From positions 1-39,983 of the forward strand of contig JAHBYZ010000027.1 in the NCBI GenBank assembly GCA_019635695.1: a stretch of DNA of 39,983 bases. The letters run 5' to 3'. How positions within the stretch are numbered: position 1 is the stretch's first letter; every line of letters begins with the position of its first letter. Position numbers and translations under genes: made by a program. Shown one piece after another: positions 30,990 through 39,983 of this stretch. A model generated the notes under the pieces. That model did not search any database. It was not told the DNA's origin and saw only the letters and a program-made list of their open reading frames with translations. This DNA is from Rhizobiaceae bacterium. Its GTDB lineage: Bacteria > Pseudomonadota > Alphaproteobacteria > Rhizobiales > Rhizobiaceae.

Positions 30990-31009
30990 ACGGCCGCGGA
31001 TGCGGCCGT
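30990..31009 (-). promoter_or_regulatory. Hairpin between glycine riboswitch and gcvT ribosome-binding site
   Basis: ACGGCCGC-ATCC-GCGGCCGT is a perfect 8-bp stem with a 4-base loop on the minus strand. It lies directly after aptamer 2 and about 14 bases before the GGAGAG ribosome-binding site of gcvT. It is probably part of the expression platform; no T run follows, which argues for translational rather than terminator control. Confidence 0.5.
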
Positions 31010-31012
31010 TTC

Positions 31013-31198
31013 GCGCCCCTCTGTCTGAAGCCTGAGAGACTTGGCGCCCCGGAACTCTGTCAGGGCACCTTACACCTTCGGCGCGGAGGTTTCCCTCCGA
31101 CTTTCCAGAGCGTCTTGACCGGAAGACGGTTCTTTTGCCTGAGAGATTTCGGGCGATTTCCCCTTCGGCGGCAGCTTCCGCTGCTCTCTCCCGCAAAC
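31013..31198 (-). ncRNA. Tandem glycine riboswitch upstream of gcvT
   Basis: On the minus strand two glycine aptamers lie in tandem. The first (about 31198-31102) has GGGAGAG, GCCGAAGGGG, AATCTCTCAGGCAAAAG and ends CTCTGGAAAG. The second (about 31101-31013) has GCGCCGAAGGTGTAA, GTCTCTCAGGCTTCAG and ACAGAGGGG. Both conserved cores, CCGAAGG and CTCTCAGG, are present in each aptamer. The class switches on gcv genes when glycine is high. It ends 46 bases before the gcvT ATG. The exact switching mechanism is not evident, because no T-rich terminator follows. Confidence 0.93.
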
Positions 31199-31229
31199 CG
31201 GCAGGGCATTCGCGCCCTCGACGAGTCGG

Positions 31230-31258
31230 AACCTAGCGGAAGGCCGTGACGCTGTCAC
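31230..31258 (-). promoter_or_regulatory. Candidate gcv promoter with overlapping palindrome
   Basis: On the minus strand GTGACA (31258-31253), a 17-base spacer and TAGGTT (31235-31230) form a modest sigma-70 promoter, about 30 bases before the riboswitch. The -35 box lies inside a perfect palindrome GTGAC-N3-GTCAC (31246-31258). The -10 match is weak. The palindrome may be an operator; the XRE gene ends only 24 bases away. Confidence 0.35.
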
Positions 31259-31282
31259 CTGCCTTCCATATCGTGCAAACCG

Positions 31283-31669
31283 TCAGCCCCGGGCTTCGGC
31301 CGCGAGGCGCACGAAGTCCTTCTCCAGGCCTTGTGCGATCGCGTGGAACTCGCCCTGCAACTGGCGCAAGCGCGATAGCCGCGTCGAGATCGACTCGATC
31401 AGCTCTTCGCCGGATTCCGCCGGTCCCCTGCCAAGCCCGTCCATAAGCCACGCAAGGCCGACATTGAGCAGTCCGGCGACCATCTGCAGCTTGTTGGCGC
31501 GCGGCTGCGAGCGGTCGCTCTCCCATGCCTGCACAGTGGCGGACCTGACGCCCAGCCGCGCCGCAACCTGAGAGACCGACAGGCCCGCCGCGTCGCGGGC
31601 GCGCTGCAGCCGGCCGCCCATCGTGTCCTCGTCCTGTCGTCCCGAATAGATGTTCGCGGTGTCCTGCAC
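31283..31669 (-). CDS. XRE-family helix-turn-helix transcriptional regulator
   Basis: This 128-residue protein contains an HTH_3-type DNA-binding domain at about residues 20-75: RLQRARDAAGLSVSQVAARL, GVRSATVQAWESDRSQPRAN and KLQMVAGLLNVGLAWLMDG. The C-terminal 45 residues are charged and helical (SISTRLSRLRQLQGEFHAIA), perhaps for dimerisation. The start is GTG at 31669 with GGAGG 8 bases upstream. It sits between the molybdoprotein gene (same strand, 96 bases upstream) and the gcv leader. Its target is unknown; the molybdoprotein cluster or the gcv palindrome are candidates by position only. Confidence 0.88.
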   Translation of the reverse strand: MQDTANIYSGRQDEDTMGGRLQRARDAAGLSVSQVAARLGVRSATVQAWESDRSQPRANKLQMVAGLLNVGLAWLMDGLGRGPAESGEELIESISTRLSRLRQLQGEFHAIAQGLEKDFVRLAAEARG

Positions 31670-31701
31670 CCTTGCGGCCTCCTTGATGTTGCTGATTGGC
31701 C

Positions 31702-31722
31702 CGCGCCGTCGCGAGCGGCGCG
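31702..31722. other. Hairpin between molybdoprotein and XRE genes
   Basis: CGCGCCG (31702-31708) and CGGCGCG (31716-31722) make a perfect 7-bp stem with a 7-base loop in the 96-base spacer. There is no T run. It could be a transcription barrier or an operator. Confidence 0.3.
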
Positions 31723-31765
31723 AACATGCATCATCGCAGTGCCGGATACAACCTTTGGGGCCGGA

Positions 31766-32554
31766 TCAGATGCCGGCATACCATTCGTAGCCACGATCTT
31801 CCCAATATCCGCCCTTGCCGTCACCGAAGGGCGCGAGGTCGGACACCAGTTCGATCGAGCGGAGATATTTCGCCATCTTGTAGCCGAGCTGGCGCTCGAC
31901 CCGCAGCCGCAGCGGTGCGCCGTTCTCGACGGGCAGGTCGGCATCGTTCATGCCGTATGCGAGGATTGTCTGCGGGTGCCGCGCATCGACCAGGTCGACG
32001 GATTCATAGTAGCGGACCTCGCCCGAGAGGCTGCGCTCGATCGTGTCCATACAGCGAAACAGCACGAAGCGGGCTTCGTCCCGCACTCCGGCGAGATCGA
32101 GAACGTGCGCCAGCGGAACGCCGGTCCATTTGGCGATGCAGCTCCAGCCTTCCACGCAGTCGTGCCGTGTGATCTGTGTCTTCGCCGGCATGGCGCGCAG
32201 ATCGGCCAGCGAGAGCGACAGCGACTTGTCCACCAGGCCGGTGATTTCGAGGCGCCAGTCGGCGAACCCCGCGGCCGCCAGAGCCTTATAGTCGGCATCC
32301 GGCGGCTGTGTGACGCCGTTCGGCCGCATCGGCTGCCGGATGTCGGCTTCCGTGAACTCCTGGGCGAGACCCGTACCGCCGGTGAGCAGACGCTGGACCC
32401 GGTAGGAGAGGCCATTCGCCGAGCCTTCGAGGAAGTTGCGCACCGCATGGTCGTTACGCAGCCAGCCATCGAACGCGTCGCATCCGGCAAGCGGCGCGGC
32501 TGCGGACACTGCGCCGGCCGAAAGCAGGCCGCGCCGGGTGATCTTCGCGCTCAT
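31766..32554 (-). CDS. Sulfite-oxidase-type molybdopterin-dependent oxidoreductase, Tat-exported
   Basis: This 262-residue protein starts with a Tat signal (TRRGLLSAG, twin Arg at residues 7-8) that ends in PLAG-Cys25, a possible lipobox. The molybdenum-ligand Cys is in HDCVEGWSC (Cys133), followed by IAKWTGVPLAHVL and the C-terminal YGMNDADLPVENGAPLRLR, all typical of the YedY/sulfite oxidase fold. The start at 32554 has GGAGG and lies 1 base after the cytochrome b stop. It would act outside the inner membrane, exchanging electrons with the cytochrome b. The substrate is unknown; it is not paired with an MsrQ-type protein. Confidence 0.9.
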   Translation of the reverse strand: MSAKITRRGLLSAGAVSAAAPLAGCDAFDGWLRNDHAVRNFLEGSANGLSYRVQRLLTGGTGLAQEFTEADIRQPMRPNGVTQPPDADYKALAAAGFADWRLEITGLVDKSLSLSLADLRAMPAKTQITRHDCVEGWSCIAKWTGVPLAHVLDLAGVRDEARFVLFRCMDTIERSLSGEVRYYESVDLVDARHPQTILAYGMNDADLPVENGAPLRLRVERQLGYKMAKYLRSIELVSDLAPFGDGKGGYWEDRGYEWYAGI

Positions 32555-32555
32555 C

Positions 32556-33428
32556 TCAGCCCTCCTTCTTTTCATCCGCGTCGACGCGGTACCAGCCGGT
32601 CACGATCGAGCGCAGTTCATTGAGCGGGCCGGCTGCGAGCACCATCGCGATGTGGACCACGAAGAAGCCGACGAGCAGCAGCATGGTGACGAAGTGGATC
32701 GTTCGCGCGGTCTGGCGCCCGCCGAGCAGTTCGGGAAGCCAGGGTGCGAAGGCGTTGAAGCCGGGCGACATGGCGAGCCCGGTCGCGATCATCAGCGGCA
32801 ACAGCACGAATAGCACCGCGCCGTAGGAAAGCTTCTGCAGCGTGTTGTATTCGCGCCGGTGGTGGAAGCGCAGGCGGGCGTGGTCGGCGATGTCCCGGGG
32901 AAGCGCCTTGAGGTCGGCCAGCCGGGGCGCAAGGTCGCGCCGCAGATGCCCGCTCCACAGCGCGAACACGAGCCAGCCGATCAGCGTGAACGAGAGCAGC
33001 CAGGCGAAGAAGAAGTGCACCACCCGGCCGGTGGCGAGGTCGTAATAGGACGGAATCGTCGCCCACGCTGGGAAGCCGCGGGCCTGCTGGGTAAGCGACG
33101 AGGAGCCCGACAGACCGAGAACGCCGGTCGTGTCGAACCTCGCGCCGAAGATTTCGGTATAGCCTCGCGGCCCGCCGTCGGTGTTCTCGGCGCCGATGCG
33201 CAGCACGGCATTGTCGAACTGAAACCCCGACTGGTCGCCGATGTAGAGCGCCGGGTGCGCGTTGAAGATCTGCAGGCCGGTGAGCAGCAGGAAGAACAGG
33301 CACGCAGCCCAGGTCCAGTGGGTCAGGCGCGTCGCCAGCGTCTGGCGGTAGACGAGGCGTTTGCCGGTGGGTGGCTCGATGGTGGCGCCTTCGTCCACGG
33401 ACAGGCGTTCGGTTGCTTCTGCTGTCAT
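32556..33428 (-). CDS. Membrane cytochrome b (b561-type) subunit
   Basis: This 290-residue inner-membrane protein has about four hydrophobic segments: THWTWAACLFFLLLTGLQIF, HFFFAWLLSFTLIGWLVFAL, YGAVLFVLLPLMIATGLAMS, and IHFVTMLLLVGFFVVHIAMV. Histidines in several helices (RLTHW, GRVVHFFFA, TIHF, FVVHIA) suit two haems. It matches the cytochrome b partners of periplasmic molybdoproteins. The start MTAEAT at 33428 is fixed by GGAGGAG; an in-frame ATG at 33515 is rejected as an unstructured extension. Together with the next gene it forms a two-subunit redox module. Confidence 0.88.
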   Translation of the reverse strand: MTAEATERLSVDEGATIEPPTGKRLVYRQTLATRLTHWTWAACLFFLLLTGLQIFNAHPALYIGDQSGFQFDNAVLRIGAENTDGGPRGYTEIFGARFDTTGVLGLSGSSSLTQQARGFPAWATIPSYYDLATGRVVHFFFAWLLSFTLIGWLVFALWSGHLRRDLAPRLADLKALPRDIADHARLRFHHRREYNTLQKLSYGAVLFVLLPLMIATGLAMSPGFNAFAPWLPELLGGRQTARTIHFVTMLLLVGFFVVHIAMVLAAGPLNELRSIVTGWYRVDADEKKEG

Positions 33429-33437
33429 GGCGAGGCT

Positions 33438-33489
33438 CCTCCCGACCGGACGAACGCCGGCATTCGAAGGCAAGCCACGTGGCGGGAGG
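33438..33489 (-). promoter_or_regulatory. Cytochrome b leader: ribosome-binding site pairs with upstream anti-site
   Basis: CGGGAGG (33444-33438, the ribosome-binding site) is perfectly complementary to CCTCCCG at 33489-33483 on the minus strand, 38 bases apart. The intervening bases contain the palindrome GCCACGTGGC, partly overlapping the outer arm, and CCGG repeats. A long-range stem could hide the ribosome-binding site. The complementarity is seen; function is inference. Confidence 0.3.
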
Positions 33490-33530
33490 CGTGCGGGTTT
33501 CGCGCCTGCACTCACATTTGCGAGAGGCGG

Positions 33531-33989
33531 TCAGGCCTTGCGTGCGCGCCGTACCGCCTGATCGAGGGCCGAGAGGAAGGCTGAACGGTCCTTGCCCGAG
33601 AAGGACGGATTGAAGCCACGGATTTCGCCGGTTTCGCGCAGATGCTGTTTCAGATCGCGCATGGCGACCTGCATGCCGATGGTTTCCGCGGTGAACGGAC
33701 GACCTGTCGGGCCGAGCACCGCCGCGCCCAGGGCCACACAGCGGGCGGCCAGCGGGACGTCGGCGGTGATGACGATGTCGGCCGGGCCGGCGTTCTCCAC
33801 GATCCAGTCGTCGGCGGCGTCGGCGCCCTTCGAAACCACGACGTTACGGATCATCGGGTCGCGCGAGGGGCGCAGGCCGCCATTTGAGACGAAAGTGACG
33901 AGGAGATCGTGGCGCGCGGCCACCTTCACGACCTCGTCCTTCACCGGGCAGGCGTCGGCGTCGACGTAGATGTGCGGCGCGGTCGACAT
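33531..33989 (-). CDS. yaiI: YaiI/YqxD family protein (DUF188)
   Basis: This 152-residue PIN-like protein begins with HIYVDADACPVKDEVVKVA, the DUF188 hallmark, followed by VSKGADAADDWIVENAGPADI and IVITADVPLAARCVALGA. Asp residues in these motifs resemble a nuclease site, but the family's role is not established to my knowledge. The start at 33989 is the natural N-terminus; a longer in-frame ATG at 34070 would overlap the DUF1345 gene. It lies 4 bases after the DUF1345 stop, suggesting translational coupling. Confidence 0.9.
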   Translation of the reverse strand: MSTAPHIYVDADACPVKDEVVKVAARHDLLVTFVSNGGLRPSRDPMIRNVVVSKGADAADDWIVENAGPADIVITADVPLAARCVALGAAVLGPTGRPFTAETIGMQVAMRDLKQHLRETGEIRGFNPSFSGKDRSAFLSALDQAVRRARKA

Positions 33990-33993
33990 CGCC

Positions 33994-34662
33994 TCAACTG
34001 CCCAGCGAGACGGCCAGGTTGACGGCGGCGGCCACCAGAACCGTGTTGAAGAAAAACGACACCACCGCATGGGCGAGATTGAAGGTCCGCATCGACTGGC
34101 GGGTGATGGCGACGTCCGACGTCTGCGCGGTCATGCCCACGACATAGGCGAAATAGACGAAGTCGCTGCCCCGCGGCCGCGGCGTTGCCGGGAATTCGAG
34201 GCCGCCGCGCGGCGCGGCACCGCGCTTTCCGCCTTTCTCTCCGTCTTCGGGCTGCCAGTATTCGTGGGCGTAGTGGATGGCGGCCATCATGTGGATCGCG
34301 AACCAGCCGAGCGGCACCGCGGCAAGCGCCAGCACCGCCTGCAAGGGCGCGCTCCAGCGCGTGTCGTTGATCATCAGGAACAGCGAGACGACGGCGACGA
34401 CAACCGCGCCCAGCGTCACCAGGAAGATCGCCCAGACCGGCTCGTCGCTGCCGGCCGCGTGGGCGCTCAGATAGTCGGCGTCGAGGTAGGGCAGGCTGAG
34501 CGCGGTCATCGCCAGATAGGTGAAAAAGAACGCGTCGGCTGCAACCACCATCGCCAGCTCGAATGCCGCAAGAGCAGCGAGCGCGAAGCCGACAAGTCCC
34601 GCAATCGCCGCGGCATAGAACGGCTGGTGCCGGCGGAAGGGCAACGTGGTCAGCGAGCGCAC
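33994..34662 (-). CDS. DUF1345 family membrane protein
   Basis: This protein of about 222 residues has five predicted membrane helices: YAAAIAGLVGFALAALAAF, LAMVVAADAFFFTYLAM, WAIFLVTLGAVVVAVVSLFL, APLQAVLALAAVPLGWFAIH and VVSFFFNTVLVAAAVNLAV. The family signature SDFVYFAYVVGMTAQTSDVA precedes the last helix. Function is not established. The start is placed at the GTG at 34662, with GAGG 5 bases upstream, just after the MetE-like stop (34670). An in-frame ATG at 34713 would overlap that gene by 44 bases. Confidence 0.85.
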   Translation of the reverse strand: MRSLTTLPFRRHQPFYAAAIAGLVGFALAALAAFELAMVVAADAFFFTYLAMTALSLPYLDADYLSAHAAGSDEPVWAIFLVTLGAVVVAVVSLFLMINDTRWSAPLQAVLALAAVPLGWFAIHMMAAIHYAHEYWQPEDGEKGGKRGAAPRGGLEFPATPRPRGSDFVYFAYVVGMTAQTSDVAITRQSMRTFNLAHAVVSFFFNTVLVAAAVNLAVSLGS

Positions 34663-34669
34663 GCGTGCC

Positions 34670-35689
34670 TCATCGGCGAGACCTTGCCAGCTCCGCGCCT
34701 GCACCGAGCGCACGCAGCTTGCCGGCCGCGACGTCGCGGGGCAGGGGCGCCATGCCGCAGTTCGTGCATGGCTGGATGCGCTCGGCGTCGGCGTGCTTCA
34801 GCGCCTCGGCGATTGTTGCGGCGACCTGCTCCGGCGTCTCGACGGTGATTGACGCGACGTCGATGGCGCCGATCAGCAGCGTCTTCTCCGGCAGCAGGGA
34901 GATCAGCGAAATGGGTACGTGGGAAGCGGCGCATTCGAGCGACACCTGGTCGATCCTCGAGGCGTTGATGGCCGGAAAGATCGCCTCGTATTGCCGCCAT
35001 TCGGAGCCGAGCGTCTTCTTCCACTGGATGTTGGCGTCGATGCCGTAACCGTAGCAGATGTGCACGGCGGTGGTGCATTTCAGCCCGCGCGCGGCGCGTT
35101 CGAGGGCCGCGATGCCCCATTCGGACACCTGGTCCATGAACACGTTGAAGGCAGGCTCGTCGAACTGGATGACGTCGCAGCCGGCCGCTTCCAGTTCCAG
35201 GGCTTCCTCGTTCAGCACTTCGGCGAAGGCCATGGCCATGTCGGCGCGGCGGCCGAAATGGCCGTCGGCGAGCGTGTCGCAGATGGTCATCGGGCCGGGC
35301 AAGGTCCACTTCAGCCTGCGCGACGTGTGTGCCCGGCAGAACGCCGCCTCGTCGCGGTGCACCGGGCGCGAGCGCTTGGGCCTGCCGGTGACGGTGGGCA
35401 CGTCCACGACGTAGCGGTTGTTTCGGATCCCCATCTTCGTCTTGAGGTTCCAGTCGATGCCCTGAACCGATTCCAGAAAGCCGTGGACGAAATGGGTGCG
35501 GAACTGCTCACCGTCGGTAACGGTGGCGATGCCCGCATCTTCCTGCTCCTTGAGCCAGATGAGCGCGGCATCGCGCTTGGCCTCGTCGAGGGAGGCGCCT
35601 TCGAGCTTCCATTTCGGCCAAAGCTTCTGCGTCTCGGCCAGCCAGCCCGGTTTTGGCAGGCTGCCGGCGATGGTCGGTTCGAAGAGCAT
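34670..35689 (-). CDS. Cobalamin-independent methionine synthase catalytic-domain protein
   Basis: This 339-residue protein corresponds to the C-terminal, catalytic half of MetE only. Zinc ligands match: His210 and Cys212 in HICYGYG, Glu252 in SLECA and Cys311 in CTNCGMAPL. The barrel motifs VTDGEQFRTHFVHGF, KWTLPGPMTICDTLADG and DVIQFDEPAFNVF are present. The N-terminal folate-binding domain of full MetE (about 750 residues) is absent, so the methyl donor may not be polyglutamyl methyltetrahydrofolate. Homocysteine is the presumed acceptor. The start at 35689 has GGGAGGAA upstream; a longer open frame upstream is antisense read-through. Confidence 0.87.
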   Translation of the reverse strand: MLFEPTIAGSLPKPGWLAETQKLWPKWKLEGASLDEAKRDAALIWLKEQEDAGIATVTDGEQFRTHFVHGFLESVQGIDWNLKTKMGIRNNRYVVDVPTVTGRPKRSRPVHRDEAAFCRAHTSRRLKWTLPGPMTICDTLADGHFGRRADMAMAFAEVLNEEALELEAAGCDVIQFDEPAFNVFMDQVSEWGIAALERAARGLKCTTAVHICYGYGIDANIQWKKTLGSEWRQYEAIFPAINASRIDQVSLECAASHVPISLISLLPEKTLLIGAIDVASITVETPEQVAATIAEALKHADAERIQPCTNCGMAPLPRDVAAGKLRALGAGAELARSRR

Positions 35690-35724
35690 GCGGTTCCTCC
35701 CGGTTTTCGGGAGATGTAGCAGGC

Positions 35725-36675
35725 TCAGTTGCCGCCGACCACGCCGCGTAGAAAGGTGTCGAGCGCGCTGCGGTAGCGTTCGGGATTCTCCTGCCACGAC
35801 AGGACGTGGTCGGCGCCGGTGCGCAGGTAAGTCATGTCCACCCGGCGCGCCCGCAACTCGTCGCTGACGCTGACCGGCACCACAGAGTCTGCCGCGCCGT
35901 GCACGTCGAACAGATGGCGCGGGCCGGAGGCGAGCACCGGCAGGGTGACAGCATCGGAGAAGTCGATGCCGACGCGCCACGGCATGATCTGGCGCGCCAC
36001 CCACGCAACGGCGCCGGGCAGGGGGAAGCCGATGCGCACGGCGAAGCCATGCACCACCGCCCGGATGTCGAGCGCCGGGGAATCGAGGACGGCCGCCGTC
36101 ACCCATGTCACGTGGGTCGAATTGCGCAGGAACTCGCCGATGATGGCGCCGCCCATGGAATCGCCGGCGAGGATGATGCGGCGCGCGCCGCGTTCCTCCG
36201 CAAGCTTCACTGCCGCCTCGAGGTCGCGCCATTCGGTGACGCCGAAGCCGTAGACGCCTTCGGGCGCGGCGGGCGCGCCGGTATCGTTGCGGTAGGAAAG
36301 GAGCAGCGTGTCGATGCCGAGCGGTCGCGCCACGCTGAGCGCCTTGTAGCCGCTCTCGCGGCGGCCGGCGATGCCGTGGGCATAGACCATCCAGTGGGTG
36401 CCGTCGCCGCCTTCGCCCGGCACGATCCAGGCGGGGAGCGGCCCGAGTTCTCCGGGGAGTGCGATCTCCTCGAAGGCGAAACCGAACGCCTTTCGCGGAT
36501 CGCCGTCATAATTGAGCGCGAAGGGGTCGCCGGCCTGCGTCGTGATGCCTGACAGCATGCCGCCGACGGTGACCACATTCTTGAGGATGGACGACAGCAT
36601 CCAGCCAGAGACGGCGAAATAGCCGGCTGCCAGCAGGACCAACGCTGCAAGAGCCCACTTCAGGAAACGCGACAT
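35725..36675 (-). CDS. Membrane-anchored alpha/beta hydrolase
   Basis: This 316-residue protein has an N-terminal membrane segment (WALAALVLLAAGYFAVSGWM) and an alpha/beta hydrolase domain. The oxyanion strand MVYAHGIAG, nucleophile elbow GDSMGG, acid in DVHGAADSVVP and catalytic His in GADHVLSW complete the triad. It resembles BEM46/YfhR-like hydrolases, whose substrates are unclear. It lies 27 bases after the class III alcohol dehydrogenase and 35 bases before the MetE-like gene on the same strand. It is not an S-formylglutathione hydrolase (EsterD type), judged by its anchor and motif order. Confidence 0.88.
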   Translation of the reverse strand: MSRFLKWALAALVLLAAGYFAVSGWMLSSILKNVVTVGGMLSGITTQAGDPFALNYDGDPRKAFGFAFEEIALPGELGPLPAWIVPGEGGDGTHWMVYAHGIAGRRESGYKALSVARPLGIDTLLLSYRNDTGAPAAPEGVYGFGVTEWRDLEAAVKLAEERGARRIILAGDSMGGAIIGEFLRNSTHVTWVTAAVLDSPALDIRAVVHGFAVRIGFPLPGAVAWVARQIMPWRVGIDFSDAVTLPVLASGPRHLFDVHGAADSVVPVSVSDELRARRVDMTYLRTGADHVLSWQENPERYRSALDTFLRGVVGGN

Positions 36676-36702
36676 TCATCCGCCCGCCGCAACCTGCACC
36701 GC

Positions 36703-37830
<1,128 letters not shown>

Positions 37831-37847
37831 ACGGGCTTCTCCAGGCA

Positions 37848-37872
37848 CTGAAACGGGGTTGCAAGGTTTCAG
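37848..37872 (-). promoter_or_regulatory. Inverted repeat CTGAAAC-N11-GTTTCAG in the frmA leader
   Basis: A perfect 7-bp inverted repeat with an 11-base spacer lies 18 bases upstream of the frmA start, in the spacer shared with the divergent dnaE. It could be an operator or an RNA stem in the frmA leader. No regulator gene is adjacent. Confidence 0.35.
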
Positions 37873-37987
37873 CTTTGCGGCATGCGATCAAGCCGCGCGA
37901 GCCGTGGAAAACGCAGCGTCATGCGCCTGCTTTCTCGACTTGCCGGAGTTGATGGCGGACAATCGCCCGAGTCCCGGGAGAGTGAAG

Positions 37988-39983
<1,996 letters not shown>

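Noticed and set aside
35690..36232. N-terminal extension of the MetE-like gene to 36232
   Set aside because: The extra segment runs through the alpha/beta hydrolase gene in another frame on the same strand; the ATG at 35689 has a strong ribosome-binding site.
35725..36675. S-formylglutathione hydrolase partner of frmA
   Set aside because: The protein has an N-terminal membrane anchor and BEM46-like motifs, unlike soluble esterase D family members.

Overview
The window is GC-rich chromosomal DNA from an alphaproteobacterium, most likely a Rhizobiales member close to the Mesorhizobium/Phyllobacteriaceae group. This is judged from protein style, the DUF2336 gene, the gcvT-gcvH-gcvP order behind a tandem glycine riboswitch, and a cpa/tad pilus locus of the rhizobial kind. 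No database search was possible, so the taxonomic call is inference. Coding density is very high. No tRNA, rRNA, insertion sequence, prophage or CRISPR array was seen. The two edge genes, glpX and dnaE, are cut by the window.

Layout from left to right. (1) 1-2737, plus strand: the end of glpX (gluconeogenesis) and recJ (single-strand exonuclease). (2) 2734-4946, minus strand: folE, hisI and a patatin-like lipase in one probable transcript. The folE leader holds two mutually exclusive hairpins around its ribosome-binding site. (3) 5161-6241, plus strand: an IscU-like scaffold protein followed at once by a MntA/HepT toxin-antitoxin pair. (4) 6258-9876: a luciferase-like oxidoreductase (minus), then yidD and thrS (plus). 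(5) 9923-15021: a repeat-containing exported protein of unknown function, two flavoproteins, a MaoC hydratase/CoA-lyase pair, and a DUF2336 protein. (6) 15051-18684, minus strand: a methyltransferase, parE and an AlkD-like protein.

(7) 18926-26686, plus strand: a tight pilus-assembly locus, cpaB-cpaC-small lipoprotein-cpaE-cpaF-tadB-tadC-tadD. It encodes the outer-membrane secretin, the ATPases and the inner-membrane platform of a Flp/Tad pilus. The pilin, the prepilin peptidase, the pseudopilins and a full-length CpaD are not in the window. (8) 26683-31260, minus strand: the glycine cleavage operon gcvT-gcvH-gcvP under a tandem glycine riboswitch, with a candidate promoter upstream. (9) 31283-37830, minus strand: an XRE regulator, a sulfite-oxidase-type molybdoprotein with a cytochrome b partner, YaiI/DUF188, DUF1345, a MetE catalytic-domain protein, an alpha/beta hydrolase and a class III alcohol dehydrogenase. 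(10) 37988-end, plus strand: dnaE.

Most genes are housekeeping or well-known families. I did not find a convincing wholly new system. The items most worth a second look are the folE leader, the triple-repeat exported protein, the molybdoprotein/cytochrome b/XRE cluster, the 83-residue lipoprotein in the CpaD slot, the scaffold protein lacking the third ligand cysteine, and the toxin-antitoxin pair coupled to it.
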